A stretch of DNA of 64,000 nucleotides from Prinsepia uniflora. Lineage: Eukaryota > Streptophyta > Magnoliopsida > Rosales > Rosaceae. The notes under the pieces are model-generated. The model was not told the DNA's origin, did not search any database, and saw only the letters and a program-made list of their open reading frames with translations. Of the stretch, positions 47,520 through 58,354 are shown in pieces. Location: the NCBI GenBank assembly GCA_032719365.1, contig CM064862.1:60518131-60582130 (forward strand), written 5' to 3'. The position numbers were made by a program, and so were the translations under genes. The first letter of the stretch is position 1, and every line of letters begins with the position of its first letter.

Positions 47520-48883
47520 AGGCTGGCTTATCAGAGCTTGGCTAGCTCATATCAGAGCATAGGATTATTTATCAGAGCACGGTTTGCTCTTACGGTGCGC
47601 GCAGGTCGAGGATGTGATATCTCAAGTGGCTGCAGTTCGTTATCAACCTGATAGTTGGGATGCCGATACGATAGTTAGTAGGATTGGATCGTACAATGTC
47701 TTGGTTCGGCATTTGATGTCGGGGTTGCCATAGTTCTGTCAAGGTTGGCAGTGTGGGACCCTACGGAAGGATGAACGTAGCAGTACGTTGGCGTTTTGAT
47801 CGTGAGATGGTTAGTTGGGATCGTCTTTCACGATGTCGTAGGATCGGTTCCGACGACTCGTTGGGTGTTGTGACCATCCGATGATCGGATATTGGTGAGT
47901 TGAATGGATTTACTGCTCCTGGCAGTTAGCAGTCGGATTCGAGGAATCCTAGTTGAACTTACGGTAGTATTGGATTGACGTCTTTACGATGTCAAGACCG
48001 CGGGGTCGGTCAGATTGTGGAGTATACCACAGATAGCAGTGGTAGTTAACAGTTGGGTCCAGATTGACCCTAGGGCGGGATTGTGGAACCCTACATTGGG
48101 TTGTATGGTTAAGAGATGTGAGTTGGCGAGTGGTTTGACTTTGACGCTTATTCGGATTTGAGGCCGTTAGTCGGTCTAGTTATGCCAGCTTTAGTGATGA
48201 GACTGCACTCTGCAGTCGGGGTTGTACTTATTGGTTAGACCTAGATGGTTGTCGTGCTACTCTAGTTGTGATGGATAGTTGGTACAACTAATGTCACGGG
48301 CGACCTGGTAGACGACATTGGTTGAGTCGAGTTGCGACTGGTTAGAGTTGGTTGGACAGGCTACCAGGGTTGGTACTTGTCGATAGAATCCTGGAGTGGG
48401 GATACGGAGTAGTAGTACATGCGGTTGATTCCGTTGGATGCGGAGCTCGTATATCATGATGTCTGGTGATTAGGTTTGCACGAGTTTGTGGCAGATTGAT
48501 GGACGTAGTCGAGTCTTATCAGGTCGAGTAGACTCAGATTGCCGTGACGATTGTGACGATGGGATTGTCAGTAGTGACGATGACACGAGGTGCGTGAGTA
48601 ACACATATGTACGAGCAGTGATTCTGGATTCGACTCGGTTACGGATGAGTACGATCGTAGAATGAGACGGGGACGTTCAGGGGACGTTTTCTTTTCTCGT
48701 ATGAGTTGTCAGGGTGAATGTACCCAGAGTTGTTGGGTACGAGGGAGGCAAAGTTTCCCCATTTTAGTAGAGATGGGGGGTCGTCGCTCGGTATGAGCGG
48801 AGATATTGAGTTATCTGATTCGCACACTTTGTGCTGATGCTGACAGGTGATAGTGATGGTACTGGTACTAGTGTTGGTGCTAG

Positions 48884-49750
48884 TGTCAGGACCCACCCCG
48901 GTTTCACCCCAAAAAATCGAGGTCAATCCTGCTCCCGTCTGACACCCCGACACAAAACCAAAGTAAACTCACTCTGAACCACCAAAGTACTCAGTCAAAC
49001 GCAGGAGAAAATTTTACACATCCCGAAGTCAAGTTTAACAGAGGATAGTTCTAAATACAAAAGAAAGAAAACCGGTAAACCAGATACACGCACACGGAAA
49101 ATTTAAAACACTCTGGGGTCGCTCTCGTAACTTCTATGCATCAGACGCTGCCTCGACGCCGGAACTCCGCTCTAGCTCCACGACCTGGAGGGAAATTTAA
49201 AAACAGAAGGTGTGAGTGGACCATAATAATTTAATTTCCGAAAACCATTTCATAATAAAACCAAGGTTTTAGCCCTCCGTTTTGAAATCACATGCATAAC
49301 CCAATTACTAAAAACAATTATAAATCACATAAAGATCGTCATAAAAACAATTATAGAAATCATATCATAAGCAACATAAAACCGTATCACAAAACATAAA
49401 TATCAAGCCATCATTATCCGATCAAACCTGCTGGATCTATCCGAGTCTTTAAACTCAATTCAGGCCTCAATAATATCCGAGTCTTTAAACTCCCGAGTCT
49501 TTAAACTTAACAGGCCTACGGGGGAAATATCAATATATCCGAGTCTTTAAACTCCCGAGTCTTTAAACTCAATCCGGGTCTTTAAACCCAATCCGGGCAT
49601 GTACCCCGTCAATCAATATCCGGGTCTTTAAACCCAATATCCAGATCTAGCAAATCCAATCCAAAACCGTTTGAAAACCTTTTCGAAACCGATTACCCCG
49701 TCAATCAATATCCGGGTCTTTAAACCTAATTCCCGGGACGGGTCGTTACA
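48884..49750 (-). repeat. 3' LTR of element K, internally deleted
   Basis: Plus-strand ends are TGTCAGGACCCACCCC and GGGACGGGTCGTTACA, so it is a minus-strand LTR of only 867 bp. It matches the two ends of LTR F and lacks the middle. It carries the 'ccgagtctttaaac' array (49440-49725). Confidence 0.82.
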
Positions 49751-49785
49751 ACCTTCCCTCCTAAAAAGAATTTCGTCCCCGAAAT
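49751..49785 (-). other. End of pol and purine tract of K
   Basis: On the minus strand it reads AATTTCGGGGACGAAATTCT followed by TTTTAGGAGGGAAGGT and then the LTR start. This '...GGACGAAATTC...purine tract' ending is typical of Tekay/Del-type chromoviruses. Confidence 0.65.
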
Positions 49786-50234
49786 TCCATAGCTCGTTCC
49801 CAACACTAGGGGTCTCCTACCCGGTACTCCACACTATTTCACACCATTCCCCAACTACCAGTTTACCACGTCTAACCCTTTCTCAGTCCCACGAAAACTT
49901 TATGGTGTACGCAAGGGAAACTCTATGAACAGAAAACAAATGTATTTTAAAATACCTCATATAGAGTACCCAACAGAATTCATAGAATACATCCTCACGT
50001 GCTACCACCGACACTTCCCGGAACCAACTCAAATCCTAACCCAGAACAATCTAGTCCAAACAGGAACTCCTACCTACTGGCTCACTCCCTCGGCTGCTAC
50101 TTTGACCACTTGTCGGATAAATCTACAAAGTCCTAAAGGCAAACTCTAAATTATGGGTTCTCTCCTTCAATAACCTCATATCGATCAGTTATAGTCACTC
50201 ATTTCCCGTTTCTTCCGTCATCCTTCAATGGAAC
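49786..50234 (-). other. K interior without recognised coding
   Basis: Where protease, reverse transcriptase and integrase should lie there are only about 450 bp with no pol motif. The pol gene has been deleted. Confidence 0.5.
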
Positions 50235-51344
50235 TTACCGTAACACTCCAGGTAATCTAGGGAAAATCCTAGACTCTACCCCGAAGTCCAACAAAAAAGG
50301 AGGTACAACACAACCAAGGATAGTAAAAGTACCTGTCCCCGCACCTGGTGCCGACTGAGCCTCCTGCTGAGTCATCGTAAACACTCGGACCTGGGGTCCT
50401 GAAGATCTACCACGTCCCCTCGAACTACTAGTGGCACCACCACCTCCTCTAGTGCCCGCTGTCCCTGACGCTGTACTCTGTCCGGGCTCCGCCGCTCCTC
50501 GGCCTACACCACCTTCTTGTGGCAACAGAGGAAACTCACGTCGGAAGTGACCTCACTCCCCACAGTAGAAACACACATCCCGACCAGGACCACTACTCGG
50601 TCTCCCTGTAGACGCAACAGACGTCGCACTAGCTTGCGGAGTCGGCTGTGCTCGGTAACCACGAAATCCCGAACTCTGAAAACTACCAGGTCTACCGAAA
50701 CGATCATCGCCCGACGACGATGCTCCACTGAAATTACCCCTCTTCGGTGTCCTCTGACTCGACGCTCTAGAAAAAGATGGCTCCCGGCGTCGTACCGGAA
50801 AGCTAGCCTCAACCCTCACCGCAGCGTCGGACAACTCTCGGAGGGTAGTAAACGATCCAGCCGTCACTATGGCTCAAATCTCACCTCGTAGGCCCAACTC
50901 AAACCTACGGCACTTCTCGACTTCAGTAGCCACAAACGCAGGAGCAAACCGAGACAACATTTGAAACTTCTGTTCGTACTCCGCCAAACTCAGATTCCCC
51001 TGTTGGAGCTGCAGAAACTCAGCCTCCTTGGCATCTCGGAAAGAACGAGGGTAATACTGGTCTGGGAACCTCTCCCGAAACGCCTCCCAGGTCACAGTGT
51101 GAACGTCCCAACCAGACAACTCGATGGTATACCACCACTCGTACGCTGCACCGTCCAGCGGTAGGCAATGCATCAATGCAAAGATCCACTCAAGTCTCGT
51201 GATCCACCTCTGAGCTTCCTCAGGATTTGCCCCACCACTAAAAGTAGTAGCCCCGAGCCGCTAGGCTCGCTCAATCGTAACACTCTCCGTCCCTCTTGCT
51301 GCTTCGTCTTCAGGTCGTGGAGAGGGTCTACGTCTCGGAGGCAT
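50235..51344 (-). pseudogene. gag: gag of K (Tekay-like chromovirus), broken
   Basis: One frame of about 370 codons from ATG 51344 (MPPRRRPSPRPEDEAARGTE). It reads TTFSGGANPEEAQRWITRLE, then a Retrotrans_gag core with GAAYEWWYTIELSGWDVHTV, TWEAFRERFPDQYYPRSFRD, KEAEFLQLQQGNLSLAEYEQ and SRFAPAFVATEVEKCRRFEL. An S/R/G-rich linker leads to a zinc knuckle CFYCGE-GHFRREF, where the last Cys is replaced by Phe and the residue after E is a stop. Three in-frame stops (after IERA, after LRGEI and inside the knuckle) disable it. The frame ends as it enters a protease-like GTFTILG..VPPFLLDFG. The gag type and the initiator-Met primer site support a gypsy chromovirus; no chromodomain is left to confirm it. 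Confidence 0.85.
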
Positions 51345-51426
51345 CGTCAATCGCACACTGAAAGAGGCATAGAAACAGTCAAACAACCTCACAGACCGAA
51401 AAACCCGACAAACTCAACAAACCTAT

Positions 51427-51438
51427 GCTCTGATACCA
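51427..51438 (-). other. Primer-binding site of K (iMet tRNA)
   Basis: TGGTATCAGAGC on the minus strand, a perfect match to the initiator-Met complement, two bases from the LTR end at 51441. Confidence 0.88.
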
Positions 51439-51440
51439 AT

Positions 51441-51531
51441 TTTCAGGACCCACCCCGGTTTCACCCCAAAAACTGAGGTCAATCTTGCTCCCGTCTGACA
51501 CCCGACACAAAACCAAAGTAAACTCACTCTG
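51441..51531 (-). repeat. 5' LTR remnant of K
   Basis: Only the last 91 bp of the LTR remain (TTTCAGGACCCACCCC on the plus strand), nearly identical to the start of 48884-49750. It is cut exactly where the J 3' LTR begins. Confidence 0.82.
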
Positions 51532-53945
51532 TGTAACGACCCGTCCCAAATTCCTAGAGTAGATTAGTGACTAATCACGATTAGTGAGGCTAATCCGTGA
51601 TTAGTAGAGCGAAATCAGACGAGCGATGCGAAATGACCGTTTAGCCCCTAGTGGTGGCAAAACGTTGACCTTTCAATCGGACGGTCAAATGGACTTTGAC
51701 CGATGACCGTGACATAGTTCGTGATGTCACGAGTTCATAGACAGGTGGCACGTTCAATTCTGACATTCGAGGAGGAAGTTATGACGTTCGGAAGTTTAGG
51801 GGCATTTTGGTAATTTGGGCGAATAGGAGGTCAAAAGTTGACTTTTTGACCAGGAGGTCCGATGGCCGAGGGTCGAAGACCGTTACGTAGATAAGGACGA
51901 TATGAATCCATAGGCAGGCGGCACTCTGAAATCAGACTTCGAACGGGGACGTTATAGGTCACGGAAGTTCGATTTCACTATGCACGAACTTCGAGACGGG
52001 GATGAATTGGCGAAATCTGATTGGGCAGATATTTTTAGTGGGTCCCATGGATGAGTGACAAGTGTCACTCATCCTATTGGCTAACTCCCCCCCCAAAATG
52101 TGGATCTATATAATAAAATAATATTATTTAATTACTTTTTTTTAATCAAATCCACCCACCATTCAATCTTGGCCATCCATTTCAGTTCATCCTTAAATCC
52201 ACACCCTCCATCCCATCTCCCTCACATCTGATCAGCCATCCCCCTTCTTCTTTGTTTCCTTACCACCCGAAACCCCATAACCCCATTTTCTCCATTTTCT
52301 TTCAAAAACTGAAACACACACACACCATCACCATTCATTGCTTGGGTGTGACCGTGAGTGACGGGAGGGAAGGACAGAGAGGTTGGGACGGCGAGTCACG
52401 GCGACGGACGACGGAGGACACGACGGAGGAGCTCGGCCCGTGAGGAGAGAAATGGGATTGTTTTTGAAGGTTAGAGCGGCCTGGAACAGCCGTGAACAGC
52501 GGGAGAAGTCACGGCCACCATGGCCGAATTGAAGGTTTGGGAGTCCCGGTGACGGTAATCGGCTCGGGGAGTCGTATGGCACGCAAATCGAGGCGGCAGC
52601 TTGGACAGTTTGTGAGTGGACCTTGTTTTCTAAATTGGTGCATGCATAAATGTTATTATATGTTTTAATTGCTTGTTTGATGATGCCATGGGTGCATTTG
52701 TATGTGGTTACGTATAAGCACGTATTTCGAGGTTTCGACCTTATACGGTCCTTATACGGGTATGTACTTCTTTATTGGTTTAAATGAAACGGCTTTGAAT
52801 TTCAAAAGGATAAACTCGGGTATGAGACCCATTTGGTTTTGTCTCGGGCATATGACCTCAGATTCCGGGCACGGTGCCCAGTTGATGTCCTATGTTCGGG
52901 TACGAGACCCAGTCACTGTACGGTTTTGATTTCAGGTCAGGGAACCTTAAATGGATTCCCAGGTTCATGACGGTCTATGGGAACCGGCATGAACCCTTGA
53001 AATGGATTTACGGGTCATGACGGTTTATGTGAACCAGCATGAACCCTTAAAATGGATTTACGGGTCATGACAGTTTATGGGAACCGACATGAATCCTTGG
53101 AAAGGTTTTATGGTTCATGACGGCTTATGGGGGCCGGACATGAATCCTGGAAAGGTTTAAAGAATGATTTCAAAAGGTTTTTCATATGTCATCCTTTATA
53201 TATGATTGTCTCCTCCAGGGAGGGTCGTTGGCCTGGGTGGACCCTGGAGTAGTCACGGAGCACTGACTGAGTGGAGTCGCCCCCCAGTTGGGTTCCTTAC
53301 TCTCAGGATGGGCATGGTTCGTTACCTCCAGGGAGGGTCATTGATCTACGGACATTGACCTGGGTGGACCCTGAAGAGACTTGGGTTTGAGACCCCGGTT
53401 AGCACGCGCGTAGCTCTATTTTACCGTGACATGTTGGATATGAAATATAATGGATAAACATGATTTCAAGTGGTTTGGAAAATTGTGTTTTATGATGATA
53501 AATGGATTTGGGCTGAGATCCCATATATGTTCACTGTGTTATGGTTTTCTGTAAATGGTTTTGGGCAGGAGCCCGTGTGACTTGTATTTACGGAACTTGG
53601 GGCTGAGACCCTAAATATGGTTGTTTAAACATATGTGATTGGATAAATGGTTTTACTATGCATGCATGCTTTTTAGTGAACGGTATAAAGGTCTTTTATA
53701 AAATGTATTTCTGAAATATTACTTTTTGTCCACTCACAGTCTTTCTGTTTTTAATACCCTTCAGGTTGGATACGGTGTGGACTATAGCAAAGACCGAGAT
53801 ATCACATACCACCTCCGTATCCTGGCGTACTCTGATAGCTCGGGAGCGCAAAGGTTGGAAATTTCACTTTTCTGACACTCCGTGTCAGACGGGATCAGGG
53901 GCGTTCCTCGTTAATCCCGGGTGGGATTGAGGACGGGTCCTGACA
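51532..53945 (+). repeat. 3' LTR of J
   Basis: Starts TGTAACGACCCGTCCC and ends GACGGGTCCTGACA. Compared with the 5' LTR it lacks about 470 bp (equivalent of 45600-46065, joined near 52533), including the palindrome and core block. It has four units of the 50-bp hairpin repeat (52965-53150) where the 5' LTR has three. Confidence 0.9.
52960..53150. repeat. Hairpin 50-bp repeat in the J 3' LTR, 4 units
   Basis: TCATGAC recurs at 52965, 53015, 53065 and 53115, exactly 50 bp apart. Each is followed by a variant of GGTTTATGGGAACCGGCATG. This is the reverse-strand form of the array in LTR D. Confidence 0.88.
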
Positions 53946-54132
53946 CTTCAGGTTGATCGTGGATGCGGCTGTAGTAGAGACGAGACATCGCATTCCTCTT
54001 TTGGATCCTGGGGTACTCTGATAGCCCGGTTAGGCAAAGGACGGAAATATCCCTAGTCTGACACTTCGTGTCAGACGGGAGCAGGCACGTCCCACGCTAA
54101 TCCCGAGGGATTTGGGACGGGTCCTATCACAG

Positions 54133-55336
54133 AGCATATGAAATATCAATCTCACATTCAAATAATCAAATTTAATTATCAATCCATAATCCCATTTCCC
54201 ATACTATATTATGTTCACAATCAATCAAATGAAATATCATTCATAAATCATAATCATACTTATAAATTCAAAATCAAAATAATTAAACAAACAAATGAAT
54301 TATCAAACAAACAGACTAAATATCCAATACCCAAACCAAATTAGAGTATGAGGCTCAGACTAAATGAAATATTGTTCTTAATCAATAATCATAATTCATA
54401 CATAACAGGATGACACCCAAGTATGAAATATCCAATAAGACAATACCCAAAACAAATTAGACTCAGACTACCCAATACCATCACCTACCTACTACCACGT
54501 ACTCTACCATTCGCGAAGTCGAAACCTACTCCGCCTCCACTAGCCTGCCACTGCCTGGCCTGCAATCAGATTTGAAGTTGAAGAATCCGATTCTCGCACT
54601 CGAACCCGAAGTTCCACTCTCAGGTATTGTATCTTTCTCTTGAGTCTCGACGGGAGATGAGGTCAAGACCGTGATGAATCGATGAATTTCTCGCGCAATT
54701 GGAGATGAAATCCTTAACGCCTATGTTGATCCATTCTCTCATCTCATCTCTGTCTGGGGCTCTCTCGCTCACTTTGTCTCTATTCTCTCTTCTTCTCACC
54801 GCTCGCGCTTGGCTCTAAGGAATTAGATGGATGATGATATGAACTGAGGAATGGAGAAGAGTGGAACATCGAACTTGACGAGGGAGAAAGGAAAATGGAG
54901 AATAGATGAGGCGGAGTCAACGAGGCAACGAATGAAAAAAAAAACTGATGGGTATTGGCTATTGGATAGTCGATACACACAAATATGGAGTTATGGAATG
55001 AATTGAAATAAATATATTTCTTTAAATTCTTTGTCTCATTCTCATACTCTTATTGATAACTTAATATTGATAAGCTAATTGATTGGTAGTGCCGTAGTGG
55101 TAGATAGTTATAATTCATATTAATAACGAATAAGATAAGAATAAGAGATATTGATGGGTATTGGTTATTATATTTATTATTCTCCTCTCATGTTCATCGG
55201 ATCAAAATCCCATTGGCCATTGGTGCTTACTGCTAGTTTGAGCCTTAAACAATAAACATAGATATTGAGTGGTGCTCATTGCCCATTGCACCGTCCATTG
55301 CCCATTGGCCACTAAATAAAGACTATAAAGTAATAA
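54133..55336 (+). other. 5' non-coding part of hAT Q
   Basis: No reading frame recognised. An A/T-rich zone with low-complexity 'aatcaaat' runs, then a more G/C-balanced stretch (54480-54930) that may be promoter or first-exon sequence of the transposase gene. Confidence 0.4.
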
Positions 55337-55624
55337 ATTAGTAAAAAATCAAACTTAAGTGCACCATTTTTAATGTGATCATAATATCATGGAATCTAAA
55401 TTATTATTGAGATTAAATTAGTGCTTTTCATTCTCTATGGACTATGGTATATGTTTGAATTTTTAAATTGTAGGTTTTACACTAGTAAATAGCCAAATTT
55501 GAGTGCACCATTGCTAATGTGATCATGATATCACGGAATGTAAATTATTATTGAAATTTAATTAGTGCTTTTCATTTTATATGGACTATGCCATATCTTT
55601 GAAATTTTAAATTGTAGGTTTTAC
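55337..55624 (+). repeat. 144-bp tandem duplication before the hAT start
   Basis: Two copies (55337-55480 and 55481-55624) with period 144; for example GTGCACCATT at 55359 and 55503, and AATTGTAGGTTTTACA at the end of each. Both copies end in a TTGTAG that looks like a splice acceptor. Only the second is followed by the ATG at 55629. Confidence 0.85.
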
Positions 55625-55628
55625 ATAA

Positions 55629-58058
55629 ATGGCTACACCTTCCGAAGCAAATGTAGAACCCGAAATGGAAAGATCATTGAAGCGGGGTAGTGGTGATATT
55701 GGATGGGAGTTTGCACTTTTGGAAAATCCTACAAACTTTGATAAGGTGAAGTGTAAGTTGTGTGGTAAGTGTATGAGTGGTGGAATCAATAAGATAAAAC
55801 AACACATAGCCCACATCAAGGGAAATGTATCTTCGTGTTCAAAGTCTTCAGATGATGATAAATTAAGGTGTAAAAGAAGAAGCAAAGGTCAAGAAATCAC
55901 AAAAGAATAGACTTGAAGAGGAAGTGAGACAAGAAGTTAGAATTCAAGAAGAAGTAGAGGACGAAGTTGAATTTGGTGGTCCAAAAAAAATGAAACACTT
56001 TCTTGGCCCTTTGGATAAGTTTGCACACACTATCAATTTAGAATCTTTAATGGGTGGAAAAAAGAGATTTCGGCAACAAAATATTAATGATACACTTTGG
56101 AAGGAAAGAACACATTATGTGTATCAATATTTGGCTCGATGGGTGTATGAATCCGGTCTTCGTTTCCATGCCATTGAGAATGATAGCTTCAAATGATTTG
56201 TGGAAGCAGTAGGTCAATTTTGCCCGGGTTACCAACCTCCATGCCAATACCAATTAAGGAGCCATTATTGAAGGAAACATTAAGAGAACTAGGAATTCAC
56301 TTACCACACAAGAAAAAGAGTGGGCTAAGCATGGTTGATCAATCATGATCGATGCTTGGAGCGATCGAAAAAAGAAGTATATGAATTTGTGTATAAATTG
56401 CAAGAAAGGAACAACTTTTCTTTCTTCTAAGGAAGTTTCGAGGGAATCACACATGGGCTTATATATATATTTGAATATGTGGACAAGTGCATTGATGATA
56501 TTGGACCAAAAATCGTAACTCAAGTGGGGACCGAAAATGCATCTAACAATATGGCGGCGGAGGAGTTGTTGAAGTTGAAGAGGCCAAACATTTTTTGGAC
56601 TTCATGTGCCACTCACACTTTGAATCTTATGCTCCAAGGAATTGACAACCTACCTAAGTTCAAAGGAGTCATTGAGAAGGAAAAGGCCATCACCATCTTC
56701 ATTTATGCCCATCATAAAACATTGGACTTAATGAGCAAGTTCAAAAAGAAAAGAGACATAGTAAGGCCGGGAGTAACTAGATTTGCAACTTCTTTCCTAA
56801 CTTTGCAAAGTTTGGTAGAGTAGAAACAAGAGTTGAAGGCAATGGTTACAAGTGATGCATGAGAGTAAATCAAGCTTTCCAAAAGTGAAAAGGGGAAAAC
56901 TTCATATAGCACAATTTTGAGTATGAATTTTTGGAATGGTGCAACACTTCGTTTGAAAGTTTTTGGTCCTCTATTTAAAGTGCTTCGACTTGTTGATGGG
57001 GATAAAAGGCCATCAATGATATTTTTGTATGGAGAGCTACATGAAGCAAGGAATGAGATTAAAAAGGCTTTCAAACATCAAGAGGTGAACTATAGTCCAA
57101 TCCTTGATATTGTTGATGCAAAAGGTCGTGATAGGCTTGATGATCCATTACATAAGGCGGCCTACCTCTTGAATCCTTATTACTTCTTCAAAGATGATAG
57201 CATAGTTGAAGATCCAATTGTCTTGGAAGGGATGTTTAATTGTGTTGAGAAGTTCTTCCTCAATGACATTAATAAGCAAGATATTGTGATGAACGAAGAA
57301 TTTTTTAAGTAAAAGAAAAAAGGTGGGTTTGGAAAACCTTTGGCCTATGTTGCAACAACAGGGAATGATTTCGATCTGAGTAAGAATATTCACAATTCAT
57401 AATTTTTTTTTAGTTGTCATTCTTAAAGTTTTTTCATTGATTAAGAATATTATGCCTTTGTAGTTCCATGGTGGTCCTTGTATGGAGATGGTGTAGCTAC
57501 ATTGCAAGAAATGGCCCAAAGGATTTTCTCTTTGACTACAAGTTCATCCGGATGTAAGAGAAATTGGAGCACTTTTGAGAGGGTAAGTAAGTAGTTAAGG
57601 ACTATGGCATAAGAACTTGTATTTAATATGCGCAAGCTTACTTATGACTTATGAGTTTGTTACATACTTACAATTCAATGTTTTATAATAGTTTTTCAAA
57701 CTTTTATTCAATGTAGAACCATACAAAGAAAAGGAATAGACTAGAGGAAACATGGTTCAACAGTCTAGTTTATGTCCAATTCAATGCCAAGATCATCAAT
57801 AAGAAAAAACGAGGGGGAGAGAAAGACATAGATGTACTAATTGCTAGTGAAGCTAGTAATGCTCAAGAATGGATTGTTCATCGTGGTGATATTGATGAGG
57901 TTGACCCCGCCCCCGATGATTGAATAAGAGAGCTTAATGAAGAAATTTTGGAATCTGATGAGGACATCCAAGGTGAAGAAAATAAAGATGTATATGAGTT
58001 TGAGTCCGATATGGAAAAAATATTGGAGGAATATGGAAAAGTAGAGTTAGAGCCTTAG
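55629..58058 (+). pseudogene. hAT transposase (BED, DUF659, hAT dimerisation), broken
   Basis: The element's own transposase. It starts ATG 55629 (MATPSEANVEPEMERSLKRG). A BED zinc finger follows (KVKCKLCGKCMSGGINKIKQ then HIAHIKGNVSSC), then a K/E-rich linker, the DUF659 domain (about 56190-56560: MIDAWSDRKKKYMNLCINC; later VGTENASNNMAAEELL) and HTLNLMLQGI. The C-terminal hAT dimerisation domain reads PWWSLYGDGVATLQEMAQRI and SSSGCKRNWSTFERV. Introns 57380-57463 and 57583-57716 have GT/AG ends and join in frame. The last exon ends at the stop 58056-58058. Damage: frameshift near 55900, stop at 56194-56196 (SFK*FVEAVGQF), frameshifts between 56250 and 56480, stop at 56821 and more. Not functional. 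Confidence 0.88.
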
Positions 58059-58059
58059 A

Positions 58060-58245
58060 GGTTGTTCATGTAATATAAGTATATAATGTATATACTCTTT
58101 ATAAAGTATATACTCTTTTTGAAACTTTCATTTTGAACATGTATATGCTCTTTATGAAATATATGCTCCTTATGAAGTGCATACTCTTTATGTATGTATA
58201 TGTTCTTTATGAAGTATATAAGTCTTTATATATATGCTCATTCAT
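58060..58245 (+). repeat. Imperfect 'tatgctctttatgaag' repeats
   Basis: About eight loose copies of TATATGCTCTTTATGAAG between the transposase stop and the right TIR zone of Q; possibly subterminal repeats. Confidence 0.6.
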
Positions 58246-58354
58246 TTATCTAATTTTTCCCCCAAAAAAAAACCACCTAGGCGTCAGCCTAGGCGCTAGG
58301 CTCCTGCCAGCTGCCCTGGGAGCGCCTAGTGCCGTCTTGAACATTGGCTACGGC

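Larger units (their letters stand above)
44512..53945 (+). mobile_element. Element J: two-LTR gypsy element, non-coding interior
   Basis: 5' LTR 44512-47504 (2,993 bp) and 3' LTR 51532-53945 (2,414 bp), with perfect TSD CTTCA (44507-44511 and 53946-53950). The primer site TGGTATTAGAGCG is at 47507-47519. The interior 47520-48883 has no coding motif and aligns with the interior of element A. It then runs into element K, and the rest of J's interior before the 3' LTR is missing. It is a non-autonomous derivative of the long-LTR gypsy group. Confidence 0.88.
41875..54127 (+). mobile_element. Solo LTR I, inserted in hAT Q, containing J
   Basis: It starts TGTAACGACCCGTCCC and ends GGGACGGGTCCTAT. 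CACAG precedes it (41870-41874) and follows it (54128-54132). Its two parts, 41875-44511 and 53946-54127, join at the J target site CTTCA to give one LTR of about 2.8 kb. The very last bases are altered (CCTAT instead of CCTAACA). About 500 bp of the U3 side seem deleted near 42107 relative to A and E. Confidence 0.82.
41591..58346 (+). mobile_element. Element Q: hAT transposon with LTR elements nested inside
   Basis: The ends are imperfect inverted repeats: CAATGTATGAAACGGCGGGT on the left and CAATGTTCAAGACGGCACTA on the opposite strand at the right. Both lead into GCC(T)AGGCG-rich subterminal palindromes (41610-41650 and 58275-58330), typical of a common plant hAT group. The 8-bp target duplication is ACTACGAC/GCTACGGC (6 of 8 match), and the dispersed repeat at 1403-1410 shows the empty site. 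Without LTR I and its contents (41875-54127) the element is about 4.5 kb. It carries a decayed transposase at 55629-58058. Confidence 0.85.
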
